From CAKOSP01 sp964370545 (GTDB lineage: Bacteria; Bacillota_I; Bacilli_A; RF39; UBA660), in contig CAYJJQ010000001.1 in the NCBI GenBank assembly GCA_964370545.1, forward strand, positions 1 to 64,000: a stretch of DNA of 64,000 bases, in the 5' to 3' direction. The translations under genes and the position numbers were made by a program. The notes beneath the pieces are model-generated. The model was not told where the DNA came from. It worked only from the letters and a program-made list of their open reading frames with translations, and made no database searches. Numbering within the stretch: position 1 is the first letter of the stretch; each line of letters starts with the position of its first letter. Of this stretch, positions 1 to 7,877 are shown one piece after another.

Positions 1-237
1 TTTGATATCGAAGTTTCAGTTATTGGTGGAGGTTTCACTGGACAAACTGGAGCTATCCGTTTAGGTATTACAAGAGCACTTATGAAATTTGATGAAAATA
101 CTGATCAAACTAGAGAAGATGCTTATAGAAAAGTATTAAAATCAGCAGGTTTTGTTACTAGAGATGCTAGAATAAAAGAACGTAAAAAATACGGTCTTAA
201 AAAAGCTCGTAGAGCACCACAATTCTCAAAAAGATAA
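1..237 (+). CDS. rpsI: 30S ribosomal protein S9, C-terminal part
   Basis: The open frame runs in from the window edge and encodes the last 78 residues of ribosomal protein S9, a component of the small subunit whose C-terminal tail reaches the P-site tRNA. The segment with GGGFTGQTGAIRLGI and the basic end KKYGLKKARRAPQFSKR are characteristic of the family. The start lies outside the window. A U-run terminator follows 18 bases after the stop, so the gene ends its operon (usually rplM-rpsI). The identification is very safe. Confidence 0.97.
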   Translation, partial: FDIEVSVIGGGFTGQTGAIRLGITRALMKFDENTDQTREDAYRKVLKSAGFVTRDARIKERKKYGLKKARRAPQFSKR

Positions 238-255
238 TCAATTTATTACAAAACT

Positions 256-278
256 ACTCGCTTGTGCGAGTTTTTTTT
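256..278 (+). terminator. Rho-independent terminator after rpsI
   Basis: Six-base-pair stem ACTCGC/GCGAGT around a TTGT loop, followed by eight T. It closes the ribosomal protein operon. Confidence 0.9.
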
Positions 279-343
279 ATGTAAAGATATTGATTATATA
301 ATAAAATATATGTATAATAAATAACTATTAAAGGAGAAAAGTT

Positions 344-517
344 ATGAATAGTGAATTAACAAAAGAAGAAAAAATTGACAAAATTGAAGAGGAAATTGAT
401 GCTATAAAATGGGCTCTTGACTCTGGAAAATGTAGCCCAAGTGTCTACAAAATATTTGAAGAAAATCTTATTATAAAATTAATAGAATTAGATGAACTTA
501 CTGGAAGATCTCGTTGA
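344..517 (+). CDS. Small protein of 57 aa, unknown function
   Basis: A short frame starting MNSELTKEEKIDK and ending in TGA. It has a good ribosome binding site (AAGGAG, 7-8 bases before the ATG) and its own U-run terminator at 531, so it looks like a real monocistronic gene. The protein is charged and predicted helical (repeated E/K/I/L), with no signal peptide, membrane segment or recognised motif apart from one Cys. I do not recognise the family; a small regulatory or helical-hairpin protein is possible. Its TGA stop fits a standard genetic code. Confidence 0.6.
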   Translation: MNSELTKEEKIDKIEEEIDAIKWALDSGKCSPSVYKIFEENLIIKLIELDELTGRSR

Positions 518-530
518 TAATAAAAAAAAT

Positions 531-553
531 AATACTAGAAATAGTATTTTTTT
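531..553 (+). terminator. Rho-independent terminator
   Basis: Seven-base-pair stem AATACTA/TAGTATT with a GAAA loop, followed by a T run. It lies between the 57-aa gene and the amidase gene. Confidence 0.85.
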
Positions 554-571
554 TATCGCATATACTTAAAT

Positions 572-1216
572 ATGAAAAAATATAATATTTTAGTGTTGAT
601 AACCTTCTGTTTATTAACATTATTTTTACAAATAGAAACTACACATGCTAGTATGCCACTAGCAGGCAAAGTAATTTTTTTGGATGCAGGACATGGAGGA
701 AAAGATCCGGGAACTGTTTCTGGTGAAGTATATGAAAAGGATATTAATTTAAAAATAGTACAGTATTTGGAAGAAGAGCTTATTAAATATGGAGCTACAG
801 TATATTTAACAAGAGAAGGGGATTATGATTTAAGTAGCCCAAATACAACTTGGAGAAAAAAAAGTGACTTTGATAATCGAATAGCTTTAATAAATAATTC
901 GAATGCAAATATGTATTTATCTGTACATCTTAATTATTTAAATGATGCAAGATATAGTGGGGCGCAAGTATTTTATGATGGGAATAATAAAATGCTTGCG
1001 GAGGTGTTACAAAGTGAGTTTAATAAAGAGTTAAATAGTGATAGAGAAATAAAAAAGATACCTAGTAGTATATATATGTATAATAAACTTAATATACCAG
1101 GAGTTTTGATTGAATGTGGTTTTTTATCAAACTCAAGTGAAAAAACAAAATTAATTTCAGAAGAATACCAAAAAAAAATAGCAAGTATTATTGCTAAAGC
1201 AATAGCTAGCTATTAA
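572..1216 (+). CDS. N-acetylmuramoyl-L-alanine amidase (Amidase_3, CwlD-like)
   Basis: Zinc amidase expected to cut the bond between MurNAc and the L-Ala of peptidoglycan stems, outside the membrane. Residues 1-27 form a signal peptide or anchor; the catalytic domain fills the rest. Zinc ligands H41 (DAGHGGKDPG), E55 and H119 (SVHLN) and catalytic E181 (LIECGFLSN) are all present. The 214-aa length fits the CwlD type, which makes muramic-delta-lactam in spore cortex, but a vegetative autolysin is equally possible. No Shine-Dalgarno is visible, and a TATACT box ends only 5 bases before the ATG, so the mRNA may be leaderless. Its end overlaps the converging gene by 4 bases. Confidence 0.9.
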   Translation: MKKYNILVLITFCLLTLFLQIETTHASMPLAGKVIFLDAGHGGKDPGTVSGEVYEKDINLKIVQYLEEELIKYGATVYLTREGDYDLSSPNTTWRKKSDFDNRIALINNSNANMYLSVHLNYLNDARYSGAQVFYDGNNKMLAEVLQSEFNKELNSDREIKKIPSSIYMYNKLNIPGVLIECGFLSNSSEKTKLISEEYQKKIASIIAKAIASY

Positions 1217-2190
1217 TCTTCAAAATATTTAATTTTATTTTTTAAAGATATGTCTATACCAGTTATATATGAATTATTTCCAATATCTTCAAGAATTTTA
1301 TTAAGTGAATAATTCCCATTAAAATATTTATTAATATTAGTAATAAGTAAAACAGATTTATTTATTGCTTCATTATATAAATCAAGAATGGAATCTTTAC
1401 TTTTGAACTTTTTATTACATGGATTAATCCACGTTTCTTTTTTTAAATTTAAATACTCTAAATCTAAATCTTGTGAAGTAGTATGGTATTTTGTATTTCT
1501 AATACGATTACCAGATATTTTATCAAATAAGTTATATAAATAAAATTTTATTTTAAAAGGATCTTGGAATAAATATTTAAAAGAACTTTTATAATCATTA
1601 TAAGATTTATTATATATATTACTCATATTATTAACACTAAATGTATTAGCAAAAGTATAATCAATACATTTATCTAATTTTTTAGAAAATATAACTTTAG
1701 GAAATAAGTATTTTTGTACATTATACTTTCTATATTTTTTATTATTATCAAGTTCATATAAAAATGAATCTAAACCATATTCAAGCTTAGTATGTAATCC
1801 ATTATATTTATATGTATGAATATTTTTTTTGTTATATGAACCAGTTTTATATATTATATAAGGATGCAAATTACTATCTAGAATATAATGAGTAATAGAT
1901 CCATATAAAAAAGCTAAACATTCGCTATTATTTTGAAGGCTATGTTTCTTTATATAAGTAATAATATTTTTAAAATATAGATTAACATTATTTCTGTGTG
2001 CATATTTACCAAGTTTATTTATTTTTTTACTAGGTATAATATTTAGGTGTTTATAGAAAAATAAGTGATCGAAACTTTGTGCAAATAAGTAATAATGGTT
2101 TAAACTTTTATTTAAAATCTCTTTATTATCAACGTTTAACTTGCTAAAAACATCTTTACAAAATTTATGGTGCGTATAAAAAGCTGGCAT
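1213..2190 (-). CDS. Zinc-dependent phospholipase C-like protein
   Basis: A 325-aa protein of the zinc-dependent phospholipase C/S1-P1 nuclease-like family. It starts MPAFYTHHKF, the usual N-terminus of these bacterial proteins, and carries YGSITHYILDSNLHPYI (about residues 96-112), matching the metal-binding H...D...HP motif. There is no signal peptide, so the substrate is probably cytoplasmic and unknown. It is unusually rich in Asn, Lys and Tyr. The start is supported by GGAGAT 6 bases upstream. It is transcribed toward the amidase and overlaps its end. Confidence 0.75.
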   Translation of the reverse strand: MPAFYTHHKFCKDVFSKLNVDNKEILNKSLNHYYLFAQSFDHLFFYKHLNIIPSKKINKLGKYAHRNNVNLYFKNIITYIKKHSLQNNSECLAFLYGSITHYILDSNLHPYIIYKTGSYNKKNIHTYKYNGLHTKLEYGLDSFLYELDNNKKYRKYNVQKYLFPKVIFSKKLDKCIDYTFANTFSVNNMSNIYNKSYNDYKSSFKYLFQDPFKIKFYLYNLFDKISGNRIRNTKYHTTSQDLDLEYLNLKKETWINPCNKKFKSKDSILDLYNEAINKSVLLITNINKYFNGNYSLNKILEDIGNNSYITGIDISLKNKIKYFED

Positions 2191-2276
2191 ATTTATCTCC
2201 TATAAAAATTATAACAAATTTTTAAGTTTAAAAAAAGGTTTTGTATGATATAATATAGTAGATTAGGGTGATTAGT

Positions 2277-3209
2277 ATGAAAACAAAAACGTTTAAATCG
2301 TTAGATGAACAAATTCAAATGTTAGTAGATAGAGGCATGATTATTAATGATTATGACTTTACTAGAAAGATATTATTAAGAGAGAATTACTTTTTTGTAA
2401 GTGGTTATAGACATCTTTTTCTAAATTCTGATGAAAATAGAAATTATATTACAGGTACTACATTTGAAGAATTATATGCAATGTTTTATTTTGATAGACA
2501 GCTAAGAAATATTATTTTTAAAAACATTCTTATATTTGAAAATAACATTAAAAGTATTGTTTCATATGTAATCAGTAAAAATCATGGGTTTAAAGAAAAA
2601 AGTTATTTAAATCCCAAAAATTTTGCTACTGATCCTCTTAAAATTAAACAAGTAAATGATTTAATTAGAAAGATGAAAAGGCAAATTAGTGTTAATGGTA
2701 AACAACATACTGCTACAGCACACTTTATGAATCGATATGGATTTATACCAATGTGGGTAGTTGTAAAGGTTCTATCTTTTGGAATAGTGGGAGAGTTATA
2801 TCAAATACTCCAGGCTCAAGATCAACATGAAATAGCAGATATATTTGAAATAGAGGTAAATAAATTAGTATTATATTTACCTATTCTAGCTAATTATAGA
2901 AATTTATGTGCTCATGAAGATATTTGTTATGAACATAGAACTCAAAAAGCAATAGATGATACAGTTTATCATAATAGTTTATATATTCAAAAAAGTGATG
3001 GAGAATATATATCAGGAAAAAATGATTTATTTGCACTGATAATAATATTAAGACAAGTACTAAATAGTAAAGATTTTACTTTGTTAATAAATGAAATAGG
3101 GTATGAATTAGATGTTTTAGAAGGAAAGCTTAATACTATAGAAGTAAATAAAGTATTAGCTAAAATGGGATTCCCAGTAAATTATAAAGAAATAGTAAGG
3201 ATGGATTAA
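2277..3209 (+). CDS. Abi_2 family abortive-infection protein (AbiD/AbiF-like)
   Basis: About 310 aa, homologous to lactococcal AbiD/AbiF proteins, which stop phage growth by killing or stalling the infected cell. The N-terminal KSLDEQIQMLVDRGM and ENYFFVSGYRHLF segments are typical. YRNLCAHE near residues 207-214 holds R-X4-H, the catalytic motif of HEPN ribonucleases. I take the ATG at 2277, 6 bases after AGGGTG, rather than the GTG at 2268 that lies inside that binding site. The stop touches the start of the HtrA gene, which may therefore be co-transcribed although unrelated in function; an accessory defence gene inserted beside envelope genes is likely. Confidence 0.85.
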   Translation: MKTKTFKSLDEQIQMLVDRGMIINDYDFTRKILLRENYFFVSGYRHLFLNSDENRNYITGTTFEELYAMFYFDRQLRNIIFKNILIFENNIKSIVSYVISKNHGFKEKSYLNPKNFATDPLKIKQVNDLIRKMKRQISVNGKQHTATAHFMNRYGFIPMWVVVKVLSFGIVGELYQILQAQDQHEIADIFEIEVNKLVLYLPILANYRNLCAHEDICYEHRTQKAIDDTVYHNSLYIQKSDGEYISGKNDLFALIIILRQVLNSKDFTLLINEIGYELDVLEGKLNTIEVNKVLAKMGFPVNYKEIVRMD

Positions 3210-4331
3210 ATGGAAAACGAAGAAATGAAAGAAAAAAAAGAAAATAAATTTATTAAATATTTAGTAGTGCTAGGCATAGGAGCCTTAATTATGTATGCAG
3301 TAATATATAATTTTCCTCAGCAGTTTAGTGAAGTAATTACTAAAAATGAAACAAATGTAAATATAACGGATACTGGACTTGCTAATTCAGTAGAAAAAAT
3401 ATATGATGCAGTAGTAGTAGTTTCAACTTACGAAGATGAATCATTATATTCAACTGGTACTGGATTTGTTTATAAAATAGAAGATGATAAAGCTTATATT
3501 TTAACTAATTCACATGTAATTGATGGTGGTGATGAAGTTACAGTAACTCTTACAAATGGAGAAACAATTAAAACAAACGTTATAGGAAATAACCCTTATG
3601 AAGATGTAGCAGTTTTAACAATAGATAAAGATGAAGCTTTACTTGTTGCCCAAATGGGTACTAGTGAAGATATGAAGGTAGGAGATACTTCATTTGCTGT
3701 AGGCGCGCCTCTTGATAGCGCATATTCTTGGACAGTTACTAGAGGTATTATCTCTGGATTAGATAGAATGGTTCTTACAGAAGTAAATGATGAGTCTACA
3801 TATGTTATGAGAGTTATTCAAACTGATACTGCTATTAACAACGGAAATAGTGGAGGACCACTATGTAATGTAAATGGTGAAGTAATAGGAATTAATACCC
3901 TTAAATTAAAAGAAGAAGGTATTGAAGGAATGGGATTTGCTATTCCTATAGATCAGGCTTTAGAAATAGCAGATCAGATTATAAATGATGAAGATTTTGA
4001 ACAAGCTAAATTAGGAATTACAATGTTTGATTATTATCAAGCATATGCTAATGAATCATTTAGAAGTCATTTAGAAGATTATGAAGATAATGATCTTCAA
4101 AGTGGTATATATGTTTATTCTGTAGAAAACGATTCTCCAGCAGATGATGGAGGATTAAAAAAAGGCGATATTATTACTCATTTAAATGGAGTGTCGGTTC
4201 CATCTGAAGCTTTATTTAGAAATGAACTTTATAAAAATCAACCAGGTGATGTAATAGAAATAACTTATAAAAGAGATGGAAAAGAGAGTACATTAAAAAT
4301 AACTTTAGGATCTAACGAGAGTATTAGATAA
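3210..4331 (+). CDS. HtrA/DegP-type serine protease with PDZ domain
   Basis: Membrane-anchored protease that would degrade misfolded exported proteins. It has a cytoplasmic charged start, one membrane segment (about 16-34), a trypsin-like domain with triad H102 (TNSHVID), D132 (YEDVAVL) and S214 (NNGNSGGPL), and a C-terminal PDZ domain (about 265-370). Length (373 aa) and order match Firmicute HtrA/YyxA. The ATG directly follows the stop of the Abi_2 gene, and the next gene overlaps its stop by one base (TAATG), so HtrA and the RDD protein are translationally linked. Confidence 0.93.
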   Translation: MENEEMKEKKENKFIKYLVVLGIGALIMYAVIYNFPQQFSEVITKNETNVNITDTGLANSVEKIYDAVVVVSTYEDESLYSTGTGFVYKIEDDKAYILTNSHVIDGGDEVTVTLTNGETIKTNVIGNNPYEDVAVLTIDKDEALLVAQMGTSEDMKVGDTSFAVGAPLDSAYSWTVTRGIISGLDRMVLTEVNDESTYVMRVIQTDTAINNGNSGGPLCNVNGEVIGINTLKLKEEGIEGMGFAIPIDQALEIADQIINDEDFEQAKLGITMFDYYQAYANESFRSHLEDYEDNDLQSGIYVYSVENDSPADDGGLKKGDIITHLNGVSVPSEALFRNELYKNQPGDVIEITYKRDGKESTLKITLGSNESIR

Positions 4332-4924
4332 TGTTTAAAAGTTTAAGTTTTAAAAGAATAGTTGCATACTTCCTGGATATAATTTTTGTGGGTTTATTAG
4401 TATCATCATTAGCTTCAATTTCTTTTATTAACCCTGATTATGATGAATATGAAGCTAATGCTTTAGAATTTACAAATTACATGGAAGAAACTGAAGACAT
4501 AGAAACTATTTATACTTCAGATGAATATATAGAGTTTCAATATAATTCAGCTAATTATGGTAAAGTGAACTTTATAATAACAGCGGTAATCTATTTTGCA
4601 TATTTTGTGTTTTTTCAAAAGTATAATAATGGTCAAACTTTAGGAAAAAAAATATTTAAAATAAAAGTAGTAGATAAAGATTCTAATAATGTTTCTTTAA
4701 TAAATATAATAATAAGATCTTTATTTATTCATACTATTTTATCACAAATAATTTTATTTATATTTATAATGTTCATGAATGCAGAAAATTATTTATTTAA
4801 TGCTAATATAGTTAATAATGCATTTTCGGTAATTTTAATTATTTGTTTAATAACTATGATGATAAGACCTGATAAAAGAGGAATACATGACTTAATAGGT
4901 CATACAGAAGTAATAGAAGCATAA
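4331..4924 (+). CDS. RDD family membrane protein
   Basis: A 197-aa membrane protein. The opening KSLSFKRIVAYFLDIIFVGLL is the RDD signature (Arg in the first helix, then Asp), followed by two or three further helices (about 78-92, 130-147, 157-175) and a short soluble segment between helices 1 and 2. GQTLGKKIFKIKVVD is also typical of the family. Function is poorly defined; some RDD proteins take part in ion or solute transport. It overlaps the HtrA stop by one base and ends at a bidirectional terminator. Confidence 0.85.
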   Translation: MFKSLSFKRIVAYFLDIIFVGLLVSSLASISFINPDYDEYEANALEFTNYMEETEDIETIYTSDEYIEFQYNSANYGKVNFIITAVIYFAYFVFFQKYNNGQTLGKKIFKIKVVDKDSNNVSLINIIIRSLFIHTILSQIILFIFIMFMNAENYLFNANIVNNAFSVILIICLITMMIRPDKRGIHDLIGHTEVIEA

Positions 4925-4953
4925 AAAAACAGATTAATTTAAATCTGTTTTTT
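4925..4953. terminator. Bidirectional terminator
   Basis: AACAGATT/AATCTGTT stem with an A run on the left and a T run on the right; it serves both the RDD gene and the converging gene, whose stop lies within it. Confidence 0.85.
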
Positions 4954-5530
4954 GTTTTCTTACTCTAACACTAGAAGTGTTAATATCATTCATATTAGTT
5001 TCTAAATTATAAAGTGCACTCAAATCTTGAATCATTGCAACATATAACTGAATTGCTTTAACATATTCGTTATTTTTTATTAAGTTAATAAATGGTATTA
5101 AATATGTATAAAAATAATTAGCAGCCAGTTCATATTGTCTTTCATCTTCTAATAAATTATCAGCAGCTGTTATTCCTATATAGTCATATTCTGCTAGGAA
5201 TTCATCAAATATTTCATCTGCTAAAAAAGTATTATTCCAAAATTCTTCTATAATTTTATAACCTGGACAATTGTCAATATCTACTTTTAATATGCTCATT
5301 ATTGCAGTAACTAAATAGTATCTTCTTGTTCCTTTTAGTGCTTTATAATTTGATTTTAATTGATCTTCTGATCTTTTTGCATTAACATAATGTTTACATG
5401 CATTTTCAGGATATTCATATCTTATTACAGATGCCTTTAAACACTTAGCTTTACGTCCATCTGAACTTTTAATATCACTAAAATGAGTACATGTTAAACA
5501 TAATCCTTCAAAATCTTTTTTTATTTTCAT
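4934..5530 (-). CDS. Conserved-type protein with N-terminal cysteine cluster, unknown function
   Basis: A 198-aa protein that I cannot place in a named family. The N-terminus contains C-X2-C (CLTCTHF, about 11-14) and further Cys in KCLKAS and ACKHYV, a likely zinc knuckle. The C-terminal CFX-less part is helical, with NCPGYKIIEEFWN about residues 87-99. No signal peptide or membrane segment is visible. The start is supported by GGAGGG 6 bases upstream. It stands alone between two terminators. The Cys-rich head followed by a helical body suggests a cytosolic metal-binding protein. Confidence 0.65.
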   Translation of the reverse strand: MKIKKDFEGLCLTCTHFSDIKSSDGRKAKCLKASVIRYEYPENACKHYVNAKRSEDQLKSNYKALKGTRRYYLVTAIMSILKVDIDNCPGYKIIEEFWNNTFLADEIFDEFLAEYDYIGITAADNLLEDERQYELAANYFYTYLIPFINLIKNNEYVKAIQLYVAMIQDLSALYNLETNMNDINTSSVRVRKQKTDLN

Positions 5531-5589
5531 AAACCCTCCGTTTGTGATAAGTATGTTACCATAAAATTATTAAAATGTCAAATTTATAT

Positions 5590-5618
5590 ATGAAAATAAC
5601 AAATAATAATGATATAAT
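5590..5618 (+). promoter_or_regulatory. Promoter of the CapA gene, apparently giving a leaderless mRNA
   Basis: ATGAAA (-35-like) and a perfect TATAAT are 17 bases apart. TATAAT ends 6 bases before the ATG at 5625, and no Shine-Dalgarno lies between, so the message would start at or next to the ATG. Confidence 0.6.
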
Positions 5619-5624
5619 ATAACT

Positions 5625-6926
5625 ATGAAAAAAAAGAAGCTAAAACTAAAATTTAGAATTATATTAACATTAATACTGGTTATGATAGTATTAATTCCTT
5701 CATATGTATTTTTAAAAGAAGATCATGATTTAATACCTAGCCCTAAGATAAACTATATAGATAAAGTATTAAGTTATAATATTGAATCTATTAATGAAGA
5801 ATTTCTTACGTATGTAGACGATAATTATGATTCTGCATTAGAACAAATTGATAAATATTTAGAAATAAATGAGTATGATGAAAGTATTTGGCATACATAT
5901 ACAAATAAGTCTTTTATAGTTTTAAATGATGAAATGAATGAATTATATATTAATAATGATAGAGTAGTTTACTCAGAAAAAAATGATATTACTATTACTG
6001 GTGATTTTTCAGTAGCAGATAATTATCATGTTATGCAGGCATATAATGAAAGAAATGAAGGTTTAGAAGGAGTTATGTCTCCAGATGTTATAAATTACTT
6101 AAAAAATAGTGGAACAACAATAATTAACTCTGAATTTGCATTTTCAACAGATGGAGTAGCAATGCCTGGTAAAGCATATGTATTTGAAGCTAAACCGGAA
6201 AATGCAAGTATCTTTTTAGAACTTGGTACAGATTTAGTAACACTTGCTAACAATCATGTATATGATTATGGTTCGTCGGCATTTAACACTACTTTAAATA
6301 CATTTGATGAATACAATATAAATAGAATTGGTGCAGATATTAATTTAGAAAAAGCAAGTGAAGCCCAGTACTATATAATTAATGGATACAAGGTAGCGAT
6401 TGTAAATGCTAATAGATCTGAAAAGTATATTTTAACACCTGGAGCAACTGAAACTACTGAAGGTGTTGTTAGATGTTATGATCCAGAACATTTTGTTAAT
6501 ATGATTAAAGAAGAAGACTTAATTAGTGATATAGTAATAGCAATAATACATTGGGGTAAAGAATATTCTCATGAAATTGAAGATGTTTTATTAACTACGT
6601 CTAAACAGTATATAGATGCGGGAGCAGATGCTATAGTAGGGCACCACGCGCATGTCCTTCAACCTATTGAATATTACAATGGCAAACCTATATACTATAA
6701 CTTAGGAAATTTTCTATTTAATAATAAAACACTAGATATAGGTATTGCAAATTTAAAAATAAATGATGATAAAACTATAACTAGTTATTTTTTACCTGGT
6801 ATACAGTCAAATGTTTATACCCAATTTGCCGAAGGTGATGAAAAAACAAGAATTATAGATATGATGAATGGCTGGAGCCAAACAGCATATATTGATGAAA
6901 CAGGATTGTTACAAGAAAAAAAGTAA
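5625..6926 (+). CDS. CapA family (poly-gamma-glutamate capsule-type) metallophosphatase-fold protein
   Basis: A 433-aa extracellular protein with an N-terminal membrane anchor (about 10-30) and a C-terminal CapA/PGA_cap domain. Visible motifs: ITGDFSVAD (about 125), LANNHVYDYG (about 208-217), IHWGKEYSH, and DAIVGHHAHVLQPIEYYNGK, followed by YYNLGNFLFN, all standard for CapA proteins. In other species these proteins act in poly-glutamate synthesis or export; the partners capB and capC are not in this window, so the polymer is unknown. It has its own promoter and ends in a bidirectional terminator. Confidence 0.88.
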   Translation: MKKKKLKLKFRIILTLILVMIVLIPSYVFLKEDHDLIPSPKINYIDKVLSYNIESINEEFLTYVDDNYDSALEQIDKYLEINEYDESIWHTYTNKSFIVLNDEMNELYINNDRVVYSEKNDITITGDFSVADNYHVMQAYNERNEGLEGVMSPDVINYLKNSGTTIINSEFAFSTDGVAMPGKAYVFEAKPENASIFLELGTDLVTLANNHVYDYGSSAFNTTLNTFDEYNINRIGADINLEKASEAQYYIINGYKVAIVNANRSEKYILTPGATETTEGVVRCYDPEHFVNMIKEEDLISDIVIAIIHWGKEYSHEIEDVLLTTSKQYIDAGADAIVGHHAHVLQPIEYYNGKPIYYNLGNFLFNNKTLDIGIANLKINDDKTITSYFLPGIQSNVYTQFAEGDEKTRIIDMMNGWSQTAYIDETGLLQEKK

Positions 6927-6948
6927 ATGTTTAAAGCATTTACTTTTT
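6918..6948. terminator. Bidirectional terminator
   Basis: Twelve-base-pair stem AAAAAGTAAATG/CATTTACTTTTT around a 7-base loop, between the CapA gene and the converging 88-aa gene. Confidence 0.88.
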
Positions 6949-7213
6949 ATTTTCTTGCTAAATTACTATCAAGTAAATTAATTTTATCTCGAATATCTGC
7001 ATATTCTTCTTGTTTACCAATAATAGTTAAATCAGTTATATATGCATCAAATATTGCATCTCTGAATTTCTTTAAATCGCTTCTATCAATTTCAGGATCA
7101 GATAAACAACCTTTATAAAATTGTACTGCTTCTAACCAATCTTTATATAGAATAGGTTGTTGCATTAAAAGGTAATAATGATTTGCAGTCGAGTTAGTTA
7201 AAGTAATTTCCAT
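6947..7213 (-). CDS. Hypothetical 88-aa protein
   Basis: Small soluble protein starting MEITLTNSTANHYY, predicted mostly helical, with Asp/Glu/Lys-rich helices and a Leu-rich end. No known motif is seen. I prefer this strand over the overlapping plus-strand frame because it ends at the shared terminator and its residue make-up is that of a normal soluble protein. The binding site (AGTAGG) is weak. Confidence 0.5.
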   Translation of the reverse strand: MEITLTNSTANHYYLLMQQPILYKDWLEAVQFYKGCLSDPEIDRSDLKKFRDAIFDAYITDLTIIGKQEEYADIRDKINLLDSNLARK

Positions 7214-7316
7214 AGAATACCTACTTTCAATTTAATACTAGCATTAAATTAAACATTTAACAATCATAAATGTAAATACTTTACATATTATTAAATTAAA
7301 AACTTAAGGAGGTAAT

Positions 7317-7829
7317 ATGAAAAATATTACATATATTGATTGTGATGGAGTAATTTTAGATTCAGAAACCTATATGTTTGATGAACTAAAAAGAATACAT
7401 AAAACGAACAATTTAACAGAAGAACAAAAGTGTGAATATATCCAATCTGTAAATTGGTATAGAATATTAAGTGAGTGTGATGTAATTGGTAATTCATTAG
7501 AAATACTTAAATCACTTGATCCTAGGTATTATAAAATATTAACAAAAGTTCATACACTATATAACGAAGGCTATAATAAAATTAAATTCTTTAGAGATAA
7601 TGGCATAAAACTGGATGTAATATTAGTTCCATATAAAATATCTAAAAATGAAGTTGTTAATCCAATAGGCAATATACTTATAGATGATACAGTACTTAAT
7701 TGTGATAACTGGAAAAAAGCAGGAGGTAAAGCGATCTTTTTTAATAAAAATAATACATTAAATGATAAATGGGGTGTAGTAAATAGTCTGCATGAAACTA
7801 TAATAAAACTAAAAGATGTAATTAACTAA
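7317..7829 (+). CDS. HAD-superfamily phosphatase-like protein
   Basis: A 170-aa protein with the HAD nucleophile motif DCDGVILD (D8 and D10) at the N-terminus and a late acidic motif ILIDDTVLNCDNW (about 121-133), as in 5'(3')-deoxyribonucleotidase-like HADs. Substrate unknown; nucleotide monophosphates are a reasonable guess. A strong AGGAGGT site lies 5 bases before the start. It stands alone, with an extended -10 promoter (TGATATAAT, 7850-7858) for the next gene just downstream. Confidence 0.75.
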   Translation: MKNITYIDCDGVILDSETYMFDELKRIHKTNNLTEEQKCEYIQSVNWYRILSECDVIGNSLEILKSLDPRYYKILTKVHTLYNEGYNKIKFFRDNGIKLDVILVPYKISKNEVVNPIGNILIDDTVLNCDNWKKAGGKAIFFNKNNTLNDKWGVVNSLHETIIKLKDVIN

Positions 7830-7877
7830 TTCTTCTAATCAAATTTTTATGATATAATTATTAAGAGGAGAATAATT

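Noticed and set aside
6927..7118. Plus-strand frame of 63 aa after the CapA gene
   Set aside because: It begins inside a terminator and lies opposite to the better-supported 88-aa gene.
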